DNA of 64,000 nt from Sphingosinicella xenopeptidilytica. Lineage in GTDB: Bacteria > Pseudomonadota > Alphaproteobacteria > Sphingomonadales > Sphingomonadaceae. Positions 28,086-39,521 of the stretch are shown piece after piece. The stretch is taken from NCBI RefSeq assembly GCF_042676985.1, contig NZ_JBHTIK010000002.1, positions 496,001 through 560,000 of the forward strand. Reading direction: 5' to 3'. Position numbers and translations under genes: made by a program. The notes beneath the pieces are model-generated. The model saw only the letters and a program-made list of their open reading frames with translations. It did not search any database and was not told where the DNA came from. Numbering within the stretch: position 1 is the stretch's first letter; every line of letters begins with the position of its first letter.

Positions 28086-29330
28086 ATGGCCCGGATCGTG
28101 ATGAAATTCGGCGGTACGTCGATGGCGGGTATCGAGCGTATCCGTAACGTCGCCCAGCGCGTGAAGCGTGAGGTGGATGCCGGCAATGAAGTCGCCGTCG
28201 TCGTCTCCGCCATGGCGGGCGAGACGGACCGTCTTGTCGGCTTCTGTCGCGAAGCCGCCGCGCTGCACGATCCGGCGGAATACGACGTTGTCGTCGCCTC
28301 GGGCGAGCAGGTGACGTCGGGGCTTCTCGCCATCACGCTGCAGGCGATCGGCGTGCCCGCGCGCAGCTGGCTCGGCTGGCAGCTTCCCATCCGCACGTCG
28401 GACGCGCACTCGACGGCGCGCATCGGCGATATCGATACTAGCGCCGTCCTCGCCGACATGGCGAAGGGCCGCGTTGCGGTCGTTCCGGGTTTTCAGGGCG
28501 TCACCGACGACGGCCGCGTCACCACGCTCGGCCGCGGCGGCTCGGATACCAGCGCGGTCGCGGTTGCGGCGGCGCTGAAAGCGGATCGCTGCGATATCTA
28601 TACGGATGTGGATGGTGTTTACACCACCGATCCGCGTATCGTGCCGAAAGCGAAGAAGCTTCAGTCGGTCACGTTCGAGGAGATGCTCGAGCTCGCAAGC
28701 GTCGGCGCGAAGGTGCTGCAGACCCGTTCGGTCGAGCTTGCGATGAAGGAAAAGGTCAAGGTGCAGGTGCTGTCGTCGTTCACCGACGCGCCCGGCACGT
28801 TCGTAGTCGACGAGGAAGAAGGCGTGGAACAGGAACTCATCACCGGCATCGCGTACAACCGCAACGAGGCGCAGGTCACGGTGACGCGCGTGCCCGACAC
28901 GCCCGGCGTCGTCTCGCGCATCTTCGAACCGCTCTCCGCCGCGAACATCAATGTCGACATGATCGTGCAGAACGTTGCGCGCGAAAGCGGCCATACCGAC
29001 GTCACCTTCACCGTGCCGCGCACCGAGCTGGCCCGCGCCATGGATGAGCTGGCGAAGGCGAAGGACTCGATCGGCTACGGCGAGCTGGAAGCCGTCGACA
29101 ACGTCTGCAAGGTCTCCGTCGTCGGCGTCGGCATGAAGAGCCATGCGGGCGTCGCGCTCACCATGTTCAAGGCACTCGGCGACCGCGGCATCAACATCAA
29201 GGCGATCACCACGTCCGAGATCAAGATTTCGGTGCTCATCGCCGAGGAATACACCGAGCTTGCGGTGCGCGTGCTCCACACCGCTTACGGCCTGGACGAT
29301 ACGTCCGAGCCTGCCGGGGCCGCTGCGTGA
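28086..29330 (+). CDS. lysC: Aspartate kinase
   Basis: The 414-residue aspartokinase catalyses the first step of the aspartate amino-acid pathway. The kinase domain begins with KFGGTSMAG and contains GRGGSDTSAVA and DIYTDVDGVYTTDPR. Two ACT domains at the C-terminus (NRNEAQVTVTRVPDTPGVV region and CKVSVVGVGMKSHAGVA region) are the usual feedback site for lysine and/or threonine. The next gene starts inside its stop codon, so lysC heads an operon with the nitronate monooxygenase-like gene and ptsP. Confidence 0.97.
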   Translation: MARIVMKFGGTSMAGIERIRNVAQRVKREVDAGNEVAVVVSAMAGETDRLVGFCREAAALHDPAEYDVVVASGEQVTSGLLAITLQAIGVPARSWLGWQLPIRTSDAHSTARIGDIDTSAVLADMAKGRVAVVPGFQGVTDDGRVTTLGRGGSDTSAVAVAAALKADRCDIYTDVDGVYTTDPRIVPKAKKLQSVTFEEMLELASVGAKVLQTRSVELAMKEKVKVQVLSSFTDAPGTFVVDEEEGVEQELITGIAYNRNEAQVTVTRVPDTPGVVSRIFEPLSAANINVDMIVQNVARESGHTDVTFTVPRTELARAMDELAKAKDSIGYGELEAVDNVCKVSVVGVGMKSHAGVALTMFKALGDRGINIKAITTSEIKISVLIAEEYTELAVRVLHTAYGLDDTSEPAGAAA

Positions 29331-30352
29331 GCGGCGGCCGTGATCGCCTTGATGCGCTGATGGCGCGCGGCTGTGCCTTCCTCGGCACACGCTATGCGAT
29401 CATGGCCGGTGCGATGACCTGGGTTTCCGAGCGAAATCTCGTTTCCGCAATCTCGAACGCGGGCGGTTTCGGCATGATCGCGTGCGGCGCGATGGATCCG
29501 GCGCGGCTGCGCGAGGAGATCGTGGCGACGCGCGCGCTGACTTCGAAGCCGTTCGGCGTCAATCTCATCACGATGCACCCGGCGCTGCTGGAACTCATCC
29601 AGGTCTGCGCCGAGGAAAAGGTCGGCCATATCGCGCTTGCGGGCGGAATTCCGTCCGGCCCGGCGATCGAGGCGGTGAAGGCTGCGGGCGCGAAGCTCAT
29701 CTGTTTCGCCCCGGCGCTCGCCTTCGCGAAGAAGCTGGTGCGCTCGGGTGTCGATGCGCTCGTCATCGAAGGCACCGAGGCGGGCGGCCATATCGGCCCG
29801 GTTTCCACGACCGTGCTTGCGCAGGAAATCCTGCCCAACATTACCGACGTGCCGGTGTTCATCGCGGGCGGTATCGGCCACGGCGAAGCGATCGCGGCAT
29901 TCCTTGAAATGGGCGCGGCGGGTGTGCAGCTCGGCACGCGCTTTGTCTGCGCCACCGAAAGCGTCGCGCATCCGAAGTTCAAGCAGGCGTTCATCCGCGC
30001 TGCGGCGCGAGACGCCGTGGCGAGTGTGCAAATCGATCCGCGCCTGCCGGTGATCCCCGTGCGTGCGCTCAAGAACAATGGAACCGAGGCGTTCACCGCC
30101 AAGCAGCGCGAGGTCGCCGGGCTTCTCGACGCCGGTACGGTCGATATGAACGCGGCGCAGCTCCAGATCGAGCATTACTGGGCGGGCGCGCTGCGCCGCG
30201 CTGTGGTAGACGGCGATATCGAGAACGGCTCGATGATGGCCGGCCAGTCGGTTGGCATGGTGAAGCGCGAGGAGCCTGTGCAGGCGATCATCGACGAACT
30301 GGTCAGCGAAGCGGCGGCGGCGCTCACCCGCCGCGGCGTTCAGGCTGCATGA
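29327..30352 (+). CDS. Nitronate monooxygenase-like flavoprotein
   Basis: The 341-residue FMN-binding TIM-barrel protein belongs to the 2-nitropropane dioxygenase/NMO family: AIMAGAMTWVSERNLVSAISNAGG near the start, then EGTEAGGHIGPV and VFIAGGIGHGEAI phosphate-binding loops and GAAGVQLGTRFVCATES. The family oxidises nitronates or acts as enoyl reductase-like flavoenzymes; the substrate here is unknown. The start is a GTG overlapping the lysC TGA, and its own stop overlaps ptsP. Confidence 0.9.
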   Translation: MSGGRDRLDALMARGCAFLGTRYAIMAGAMTWVSERNLVSAISNAGGFGMIACGAMDPARLREEIVATRALTSKPFGVNLITMHPALLELIQVCAEEKVGHIALAGGIPSGPAIEAVKAAGAKLICFAPALAFAKKLVRSGVDALVIEGTEAGGHIGPVSTTVLAQEILPNITDVPVFIAGGIGHGEAIAAFLEMGAAGVQLGTRFVCATESVAHPKFKQAFIRAAARDAVASVQIDPRLPVIPVRALKNNGTEAFTAKQREVAGLLDAGTVDMNAAQLQIEHYWAGALRRAVVDGDIENGSMMAGQSVGMVKREEPVQAIIDELVSEAAAALTRRGVQAA

Positions 30353-32628
30353 ACGCCGAGAGGAACGTCTCGGCAACCAGCGCCGCGCGTGAGATTCTGC
30401 GGCGGCTTCACGATGTCATGGCTACCAAGGCGGGCGCGCAGGCGAAGCTGAACCGCGTCGTCGATATCGTCGCGGGTGCGCTCTCGTCCGAAGTGTGCTC
30501 AGTCTACCTGCTGCGCGACGGCGTGCTCGAACTCTTCGCGACGCGCGGCCTTGCCCAGTCCGCCGTGCACGTCACGCGGCTTGCCGTGGGTGAAGGCCTT
30601 GTCGGCACGATCGCGAAGACGCGCGAAGCGCTTAATCTCGCTGAAGCGAAGGCGCACCCGGATTTCGCGTACAAGCCGGAAACGGGCGAAGAGAGCTTCC
30701 ACAGCTTTGCTGGTGTGCCGATCATCCGGCAGGAAACCGCGATCGGTGTGCTCGCCGTGCAGCACGTCGATCCGCGCGAATATGCGGATATCGAGATCGA
30801 GGCGCTGCAGACGACCGCGATGGTGCTGGCGGAGCTGATCGCGTCAGCCGGGCTTGTTGATGACCAGACCGTGCAGCAGGCGCGCGAACGCGAAAGCCGG
30901 CCGGCGCGCATGACCGGGCTCAAGCTCGTGGAGGGCGTCGGGCGAGGGCAGGCGGTGTTCCACCAGCCGCGCGTCATCGTCGAGCATACGGTCGCCGACG
31001 ATATCGAAGCCGAACGCGCGCGCGTCTACGCCGCGTTCCAGATGATGCGCGAGCAGATCGACAACATGATGGGCCAGGCAGATTTTGCCGCCCCGGGCGA
31101 TCACGACGAGATCCTCGAAACCTACAAGATGTTCGCCTACGACGAGGGCTGGTCGCGGCGCATCAACGAGGCGATCGATACCGGCCTTACCGCCGAGGCG
31201 GCGATCGAGCGCGTGCAGATGAAGACGCGCACGCGGATGCGCGCCACGAAGGACCCGTTCTTCCAAGAGCGCCTGCACGACCTGGACGATCTCTCGAACC
31301 GCCTGCTGCGCATCGTTTCAGGCCAGATGGATACCGCCGCGAAGCGGGGTCTGCAGCAGGACATGATCCTGATCGCCCGCAACCTCGGGCCCGCCGAGCT
31401 TCTGGAATACGACAAGCGCTTCCTGCGCGGCGTGGTGCTGGAGGAAGGGTCGCTCACCGCGCACGTCACCATCATTGCGCGCGCGATGGGTATTCCGGTG
31501 CTCGGTCGCGTAAAGGATCTGCGCACCACGATCTTCGAAGGCGATCCGCTGCTGCTCGATGCGCAGCGCGGCGCGCTGTTCGTGCGGCCGAGCGAGCCAG
31601 TCGTCCACCAGTTCGAGGAGCAGGTCGCGCTGAAGGCGCGGCGGCAGGCCGAATATGCGAAACTTCGCGATCTCCCCGCCGAAACCGTGGACGGTGCGCG
31701 CATCACGCTGATGATGAACGCGGGCCTGAGTTCGGATCTCGAAGCTCTCGACATCACGAATGCGGATGGGATCGGCCTGTTCCGCACGGAGTTCCAGTTC
31801 CTCGTTTCGGCGACGCTGCCGCGCCGCGAACGGCAGACGCGGCTCTACAAGTCCGTGCTCGATGCGGCGGGCGATCGTCCCGTGACATTCCGCACCGTCG
31901 ATATCGGCGGCGACAAGGCGGTGCCCTACATGATGGGCGACACCGTGGAGGAAAACCCCGCGCTCGGCTGGCGCGCGCTTCGCCTCGCGCTCGAACGCGA
32001 AGGGCTGATGAAGGTGCAGGCGCGCGCGCTCATCGACGCTGCCGCCGGTCGAACGCTGCGACTGATGTTTCCAATGGTTTCGGAGCCGTGGGAGTTCGAT
32101 GAGGCGCGCGCGCTCGTGGAGGCGCAGCTCTCGCGCATGGTCGCGCGCGGCCATCCCGTGCCGAAGAAGATCGAGTTCGGCTGTATGCTCGAAGTGCCGG
32201 CGCTTGCGGAATCGCTCGACCTTTTGTTGCCGCGCCTCGATTTCCTGTCGGTCGGTACGAACGATCTCACGCAGTTCCTGTTCGCGGCGGACCGCGCCAA
32301 TCCCAAGCTCGCCGATCGCTACGACTGGCTTTCGGTATCGCTGCTGCGCTTCCTGAAGCGCGTATCGGATCAGGCGCGTGCTGCGCGGCGTCCGGTTACG
32401 GTGTGCGGCGAGATGGGCGGGCGCCCGCTGGATGCGCTGGCGCTGCTCGGCATCGGCATCGAGCGCCTGTCGATCACGCCGGCGGGGATCGGCCCGATGA
32501 AGGCGATGATCCGGTCGCTGGCGCTCGCGCCGCTCCAGCACGAGATGGAGGGCTGGCTGCGCCGGGGTATCAACATCCGCACGGCGCTGACGGAATACGC
32601 ATCGAGCCGCGGCATCGCCGCTGGCTGA
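30349..32628 (+). CDS. ptsP: Phosphoenolpyruvate-protein phosphotransferase PtsP (EI-Ntr)
   Basis: The 759-residue enzyme starts the nitrogen-related phosphotransferase relay, passing phosphate from PEP to NPr. It has an N-terminal GAF domain (about residues 25-165), the EI N-terminal region, the swivelling phosphohistidine domain with His372 (SLTAHVTIIARAMGIP), and a PEP-binding TIM barrel (GIGLFRTEFQFL, SVGTNDLTQF, CGEMGG). The GAF domain is the usual EI-Ntr sensor of nitrogen status. ATGA overlap with the preceding gene. Confidence 0.96.
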   Translation: MNAERNVSATSAAREILRRLHDVMATKAGAQAKLNRVVDIVAGALSSEVCSVYLLRDGVLELFATRGLAQSAVHVTRLAVGEGLVGTIAKTREALNLAEAKAHPDFAYKPETGEESFHSFAGVPIIRQETAIGVLAVQHVDPREYADIEIEALQTTAMVLAELIASAGLVDDQTVQQARERESRPARMTGLKLVEGVGRGQAVFHQPRVIVEHTVADDIEAERARVYAAFQMMREQIDNMMGQADFAAPGDHDEILETYKMFAYDEGWSRRINEAIDTGLTAEAAIERVQMKTRTRMRATKDPFFQERLHDLDDLSNRLLRIVSGQMDTAAKRGLQQDMILIARNLGPAELLEYDKRFLRGVVLEEGSLTAHVTIIARAMGIPVLGRVKDLRTTIFEGDPLLLDAQRGALFVRPSEPVVHQFEEQVALKARRQAEYAKLRDLPAETVDGARITLMMNAGLSSDLEALDITNADGIGLFRTEFQFLVSATLPRRERQTRLYKSVLDAAGDRPVTFRTVDIGGDKAVPYMMGDTVEENPALGWRALRLALEREGLMKVQARALIDAAAGRTLRLMFPMVSEPWEFDEARALVEAQLSRMVARGHPVPKKIEFGCMLEVPALAESLDLLLPRLDFLSVGTNDLTQFLFAADRANPKLADRYDWLSVSLLRFLKRVSDQARAARRPVTVCGEMGGRPLDALALLGIGIERLSITPAGIGPMKAMIRSLALAPLQHEMEGWLRRGINIRTALTEYASSRGIAAG

Positions 32629-32718
32629 GGCCGCGCCGCGACGAAGCGCGTTGACACTGGCGAAGCTGCGCGCGAACGTGGCAATTGGGCGAGTTGGCGT
32701 CTGTTCGGAGGGTTTTGG

Positions 32719-33591
32719 GTGAGCGACGAGCTGGAAACGCAGGACGGTATCAATCTCGGCGGCGCGCGTCATATCGGCGAGGTGCTGAGTGCGCGGCGGC
32801 TGGAACTCGGCCGGGAGTTGGCCGACATTGCCCATCAGACCCGCGTGCCGCTGCGACACCTGACCGCGATCGAAGAAGGCAAACACGATACGTTGCCGGC
32901 GCTTCCCTACACGATCGGTTTCGTGAAATCTTACGCGCGCATACTGGGCCTCGATCCGGATACGACGGCGGAGCAGTTTCGCCGCGAAACGACGAAGCCC
33001 GACCGGGTGATCCCCACGATGGATCACGAGCCGATCGAGGACGTGCGCGTACCGACGCGCGCCGCGGCGCTGCTCGGTATCGTGCTGCTTGGCGTTGTCA
33101 TACTTGCCGTCGCCGCGTGGGGCCTCGGCTGGTTCGGCGGTGACGAGGCGCCTGCTGTGGCGGAAGCGCCGGCGGGATCGGATGACGGCGCGACCGTTGC
33201 TGTGGATACGCCGCCGGCGCCGCAGGCTTCATCACCTGGCGTGGCGGAAGTGCCTGCGACCGACGCCGCGACGGCTGCTGCGGCGACGCCCGCGCCTGCA
33301 GTGCCGACGGGCGGTGCGATCGTCGTCACCGCGCGCGAGGATGCGTGGGTGAAGATTTACGAGGTTGGCTCCGGCCGCTCCGTGTTCCAGGGCGTGATGG
33401 CGGCGGGCGACCGTTATGAGGTTCCCGCGGATCGACAAGATTTGCTGCTCTGGACGGGTCGCGCCGGCGCGCTCGACCTCACCGTGGGCGGCACGGCGAT
33501 TCCACCGCTCGGCGCCGCGACGCAGACGGTTCGCGATGTGCCGCTGACGGCGGCGGGTCTCGCAGCGCGGGCGCAGCCGCGCGCGGAGTGA
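32719..33591 (+). CDS. RodZ-like HTH membrane protein (DUF4115)
   Basis: The 290-residue protein has an N-terminal helix-turn-helix (HIGEVLSARRLELGRELADIA, about residues 18-85), one transmembrane helix at about 114-136, an Ala/Pro-rich linker, and a C-terminal periplasmic DUF4115 beta domain (DAWVKIYEVGSGRSVFQGVM). This is the architecture of RodZ, which links MreB to the cell-wall elongation machinery. The start is GTG at 32719 after a GGAGGG site. No mre genes are nearby, so the RodZ role is inferred from architecture. Confidence 0.85.
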   Translation: MSDELETQDGINLGGARHIGEVLSARRLELGRELADIAHQTRVPLRHLTAIEEGKHDTLPALPYTIGFVKSYARILGLDPDTTAEQFRRETTKPDRVIPTMDHEPIEDVRVPTRAAALLGIVLLGVVILAVAAWGLGWFGGDEAPAVAEAPAGSDDGATVAVDTPPAPQASSPGVAEVPATDAATAAAATPAPAVPTGGAIVVTAREDAWVKIYEVGSGRSVFQGVMAAGDRYEVPADRQDLLLWTGRAGALDLTVGGTAIPPLGAATQTVRDVPLTAAGLAARAQPRAE

Positions 33592-33661
33592 TGCGCTTCA
33601 GTTTCAGGCAAGGGACGGGCTGCTAGGCTCGGCCCTGCGTCTATCAATTGTCGGGAAAGTC

Positions 33662-34549
33662 ATGATGAAATTCAAACCTTTGCTCCTTTTGACCCTGCCG
33701 CTGTTGCTCCCTGCGGTGCCCGCCGCCGCGCAGCAGACCGCCCAGCAGGTGGAAGGCCGGGTGAAGAAGCTGGAAAGCGAAATGCGCGCCGTGCAGCGCA
33801 AGGTGTTTCCGGGCGGTTCCAAAGAGTATTTCGAGGCGGAAATTCAAGCGCCTGCTGCGCCGGTGACGGCGCCGGGCGTGCCTGCCTCCAACCCGCTGAG
33901 CGACCTCTCGCGCCGCGTCGATTCGCTCGAAAGCCAGCTCACCACGATGACCGGGCAGATCGAGGAAAACAGCTTCAAGGTACGTCAGCTTGAAGCCGCG
34001 CTTGAGAAGTTCAAGACCGACGCCGAGTTCCGCCTGACCACGCTGGAGGGCGGCGCGCCGCCGCCCGCGGCGGGGACCGCAGGCGTGTTCCCGCCCCCCG
34101 GCGCGCCGACGGCACCCGCGACCACACCGCCTCAGCAGGCCGCAGCCGCACCGCTGACACCTGAGCAGGAATATAACGCCGCCTACGGCCTCGTGACCGC
34201 CAAGAACTATCCGGCGGCCGAGAAGGCGCTTTCTGCCTTCATCGCGAAGAACCCGAAGCACGCCCGCGCCAGCAACGCGCAATATTGGCTGGGCCGCACC
34301 TATTTCGCGCAGAACCAGCCGGTTCAGGCAGCGCGCACGCTGCTCGAAAACTACCAGAAACGGCCGGAGGGCGAACGCGCGCCGGAAAGCCTGCTCTGGC
34401 TCGGCAAGTCACTGATGGCGTTCTCGCCGCCCAGTCCGCAGAAGGCGTGCGAGGCCTTTGATCAGCTTGAGGAGAGCTACGGCAAGAAACTCTCGCAGTC
34501 GCTCCGCACGCAGCTCGTGGATGCCCGCTCGGCAGCCCGCTGCGGCTGA
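33662..34549 (+). CDS. cpoB: Tol-Pal system protein CpoB/YbgF
   Basis: The 295-residue periplasmic protein has a signal peptide (cleavage near AAAQQ), an N-terminal coiled coil (QVEGRVKKLESEMRAVQRKV and a second stretch near residues 80-115), a Pro/Ala-rich linker, and C-terminal TPRs (EYNAAYGLVTAKNYPAAEKAL and AQYWLGRTYFAQNQPVQAA). CpoB coordinates outer-membrane constriction with peptidoglycan synthesis. The tol and pal genes are not in the window. tilS begins inside its 3' end. Confidence 0.92.
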   Translation: MMKFKPLLLLTLPLLLPAVPAAAQQTAQQVEGRVKKLESEMRAVQRKVFPGGSKEYFEAEIQAPAAPVTAPGVPASNPLSDLSRRVDSLESQLTTMTGQIEENSFKVRQLEAALEKFKTDAEFRLTTLEGGAPPPAAGTAGVFPPPGAPTAPATTPPQQAAAAPLTPEQEYNAAYGLVTAKNYPAAEKALSAFIAKNPKHARASNAQYWLGRTYFAQNQPVQAARTLLENYQKRPEGERAPESLLWLGKSLMAFSPPSPQKACEAFDQLEESYGKKLSQSLRTQLVDARSAARCG

Positions 34550-35492
34550 CCCCGGCCTGACGCCGGAGCGCTTCCGTGCGGCGGTCGAGGCGCTGGCGCC
34601 TGATCTTCGCGGAGGGGTCGCGCTCGCCGTCTCGGGCGGGCCGGACAGCCTTGCGCTGCTGCTCCTCGCGCACCGCGCCGGTTTCGACGCTGTGGCGCTT
34701 ACGGTCGATCATCGACTCCGGCCCGAGGCCGCGGCGGAAGCGCGCCATGTCGCTGCTATCGCCGCGGGGCTCGGCGTGCCGCACGTCACGCTTGCCGTCG
34801 ATGTCCCGCAGACGGCGAGCGTGCAGGCGGCGGCGCGGGGTGCGCGCTATGCGGCGATGGCGGGCTGGTGCGATGCCAATGGCCTGCGCTGGCTGATGAC
34901 CGCGCACCATGCCGACGATCAGGCCGAGACGCTGCTGATGCGCCTGTCGCGCGGCAGTGGGCTTGGCGGCATGGCGGGAATCCGGGCGCGGCGGCCTGTG
35001 GAGGGGCATGCTGTCACTCTGCTGCGCCCGCTGCTTGGCGCGCGCAAGGCTGATCTCGTGGCGCTGGTGGCGGAGGCGGGTATCGCGGCTGTCGATGATC
35101 CGAGCAACCGGAGTGATGCATACGATCGAACCGGTGCGCGGGCGTTGCTGGCGGGGGGAGGGGTGGACGCAGGGGGTGCGGTTGCGACGGCCGTGCATCT
35201 TGCGGAGGCTGAGGCGGCGCTTCAGTGGGTGGTGGATGAGGCCTGGGCCGGGCGGGCGAGTGTCTCGGGGGAGGCTATCGCGCTCGATACGCGGGGGCTT
35301 CCGGCCGAACTGGTTCGGCGGCTCGTGCTCAGGGCGTTTCGCGAGATGCAGGGTGTCGAGCCCGATGGTCCGGCGCTCCAGCGTTTGCTTGCCGGGCAGG
35401 GTGGCACGCTGGGGGGCGTGCTCGTGGAGGGCGGTCCGCTGTGGCGCTTCCGGGCCGAGCCGCCGCGAAAAATGCGCACATCCACCGAATAG
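34521..35492 (+). CDS. tilS: tRNA(Ile)-lysidine synthetase
   Basis: The 323-residue protein makes lysidine at position 34 of the CAU-anticodon isoleucine tRNA, an essential decoding step. The ATP-binding PP-loop is AVSGGPDSLALLLLAHRAG near the N-terminus, followed by LTVDHRLRPEA and TAHHADDQAETLLMRL. It is shorter than E. coli TilS and lacks much of the C-terminal domain, as in other short alphaproteobacterial forms. The ATG at 34521 overlaps cpoB by 29 bp; an earlier in-frame ATG lies deeper in cpoB and is less likely. Confidence 0.93.
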   Translation: MPARQPAAADPGLTPERFRAAVEALAPDLRGGVALAVSGGPDSLALLLLAHRAGFDAVALTVDHRLRPEAAAEARHVAAIAAGLGVPHVTLAVDVPQTASVQAAARGARYAAMAGWCDANGLRWLMTAHHADDQAETLLMRLSRGSGLGGMAGIRARRPVEGHAVTLLRPLLGARKADLVALVAEAGIAAVDDPSNRSDAYDRTGARALLAGGGVDAGGAVATAVHLAEAEAALQWVVDEAWAGRASVSGEAIALDTRGLPAELVRRLVLRAFREMQGVEPDGPALQRLLAGQGGTLGGVLVEGGPLWRFRAEPPRKMRTSTE

Positions 35493-35565
35493 GCCGCAAT
35501 AGCGGTTGTCGTTAACGGCTGCGTGCCTATCTTAGAACCGAACCCTTTTCAGGAATACGAACCAG

Positions 35566-37509
<1,944 letters not shown>

Positions 37510-37531
37510 TCCGCGGCATCAGACACGAAGG

Positions 37532-37560
37532 ACGGGGCGCTTCGGCGCCCCGTTTTCGTT
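37532..37560. terminator. Rho-independent terminator after ftsH
   Basis: A 9-bp stem, ACGGGGCGC pairing with GCGCCCCGT, closes on a TTCG tetraloop and is followed by TTTCGTT. It lies between convergent ftsH and the DUF885 gene and favours the plus strand. Confidence 0.9.
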
Positions 37561-37565
37561 CGGTC

Positions 37566-39317
37566 TTACTTCGTGCAAGCCTTCCGCGCCGCCATCTGCC
37601 AGGCCTCGATCCGGCCGCGCAGGGCTTTCAGCGGCAGCGCGCCGCCGGAGAGAACCTGCTGGTGGAAGGCGCGCAGATCGAAGCATTTCCCGAGCGACGA
37701 TTCCGATTCCGCGCGCAATGCCGCGATTTCGAGGCCACCGCTGTCGTATGATGTGAGCTGGCCGGGAATGACCGCGATCCGGTCCAGCATGTCCGCTGCG
37801 GCAGCCTCGTCGAAGCGGCCGCTTTCGACGAGATAGGCCATGGCCTTCTCACGGCTCCAGCCGAACATGTGGATGCCCGGATCGACAACCATGCCGCGTG
37901 CCATCCACGCGCGCCGTGTGATGCCCGCGTAGGGCGTTTCATAAACGCCCAGTTCCTCCGCCAAACGTTCCGAATAGCGCGCCCAGCCTTCGACATAAGC
38001 GCCGGTGAGCGCGATGCGGAGCAGCGGCACCTTCGCCGCCAGTTCCTGTGTCATGGCGATCTGCAGGTGATGGCCGGGGATCGTCTCGTGCACGACCGTG
38101 ACTTCGGCGCCGCCTTTCGTCTCGGTCTTCCAGTGATCGAGCGGCAGCATGTAACGGCCCGGTTTCGAAGGATCAGGCTCGGGGAGATAGTGCGCGGGAA
38201 CGCCGCTTCCCGCCTCGGTCGCGGGCAGCACCTCGATCGCCGCGGGCTGCTTCGGGAGCTGCTGGAAAGCGGCGGCGCTGAGTTTCGTCGTCCGCGCGAG
38301 GCTCCGCTTCGAGAAATCGACCAGTTCATCGGCCGTGGCGAAATGATTGTCCGGTGCGTCCTTCACCGCGGCAAGGGTGGCAGCGAGATCGGAGGTTCCG
38401 AAGCGCTTGCCGCCGATCGCGATGATATCTTTCACGTTTTGCGCAACGGCCGCCTCGCCGACCGCCATGACCTCGGCGGGCGTGCGGTCCAGCGTCGTCG
38501 AGGCACGAAGCAGCGCTTGGTAGCAGGCGCCGCCGTTGGGCAGCTCCGAAAGCGCAATGCCTTCGCGCGCTTTGGGCAGATACTCTTCGGCGAGGAAATC
38601 GCGATAGCGTTTCAGCGCGCCGTGCACGCCCTCCGCAACGATGGGCCTGAAGCGGGCCTTGAAGGCGGCGTCACCATCGGCCCGGGCTGGGGCATAGAAG
38701 GGGGATTGTTCGGCGGGCAGCGCGAGCAGCCGGTCGAGCTGGCCAACGACGCGGGTGACGACCGAGCGCGGCACGGCATAACCCTGCTTCAGGCCTTCAC
38801 GGAGGTTGGCGATATCCTGATCGGCGTAAGCGGGTAGGCCTTCCCAGCGCCGGATCGCATCTTCACGTGCATCGGGCGTGCCGGTGGCCTGCGCCTGCGC
38901 AAGCCGCGAAAGCGTGACCTGCCACCCGGTCATGTGGCTGATGCTCCACAGGGGTTGATTGCAAACCCGCAGCCCGCGCGCGGCTTCGAGGCCGTCCGCC
39001 ATCAGCGCGTAGGAGGCGCGGCCGGCATCGTCGAGCTTTGCTTCGTCCAGGCCTTTCAGGTCTTGCCACAGCCGGTCTTCCTCCGCCGCGACGGCGTTCA
39101 GGGTTTCAGGGGCGATGGGCGGCAGTGCCGACTGGCGTGCGCCCTCGATCCCGGAAAGCGGCACGAGTTCGGGGCTGCTGCGGAGCAGGAGTGCGATGTA
39201 GCGACCGGAGAGCGCGTCGATTGTGGGTTGCGCCGCTGCTGTTTTCGGCACGGCCGCGGATGCAAGAACGAATGCTGCTGCTGTGAAACCTGTGAATACC
39301 GGCCGCGATATACGCAT
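37566..39317 (-). CDS. Exported DUF885 protein, putative metallopeptidase
   Basis: The 583-residue protein has a signal peptide (cleavage near TAAAQP) and the DUF885 layout, a helical, M32/M3-like fold. The putative zinc motif is HETIPGHHLQ (an HExxH-like HETxxGHH form), followed by YVEGWARYSERLAEELG with a likely third-ligand glutamate. It probably cleaves peptides in the periplasm. The frame opens upstream, but the ATG at 39317 has a GGGAGGG site and starts the signal peptide. Confidence 0.87.
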   Translation of the reverse strand: MRISRPVFTGFTAAAFVLASAAVPKTAAAQPTIDALSGRYIALLLRSSPELVPLSGIEGARQSALPPIAPETLNAVAAEEDRLWQDLKGLDEAKLDDAGRASYALMADGLEAARGLRVCNQPLWSISHMTGWQVTLSRLAQAQATGTPDAREDAIRRWEGLPAYADQDIANLREGLKQGYAVPRSVVTRVVGQLDRLLALPAEQSPFYAPARADGDAAFKARFRPIVAEGVHGALKRYRDFLAEEYLPKAREGIALSELPNGGACYQALLRASTTLDRTPAEVMAVGEAAVAQNVKDIIAIGGKRFGTSDLAATLAAVKDAPDNHFATADELVDFSKRSLARTTKLSAAAFQQLPKQPAAIEVLPATEAGSGVPAHYLPEPDPSKPGRYMLPLDHWKTETKGGAEVTVVHETIPGHHLQIAMTQELAAKVPLLRIALTGAYVEGWARYSERLAEELGVYETPYAGITRRAWMARGMVVDPGIHMFGWSREKAMAYLVESGRFDEAAAADMLDRIAVIPGQLTSYDSGGLEIAALRAESESSLGKCFDLRAFHQQVLSGGALPLKALRGRIEAWQMAARKACTK

Positions 39318-39521
39318 CGCTACCCTCCCGTTTTCTTCCTCGTCCCGCCGGTCTCTATGGCGCCCCGGACCACGGCGACGCAATCCCGATAAAGACAAAA
39401 TTTTCGTAATGGAGAATTTCAAGGCACGCTAAACCGAGTTGAGGTTCCACTCAGCTTGCGTTCATTCCCTTCGTCACATAGTCGAAACGACCATGTGGGA
39501 TGGACGGGGAAGGGGGCTTTC

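Noticed and set aside
27899..28459. Upstream extension of the M16 peptidase frame over the lysC start
   Set aside because: The signal peptide at the ATG at 27898 marks the true start; the extension is antisense to lysC.
26562..29390. 942-codon minus-strand frame across the M16 gene and lysC
   Set aside because: It spans two real genes in other frames, is rich in Arg/His as shadow frames are, and shows no domain.
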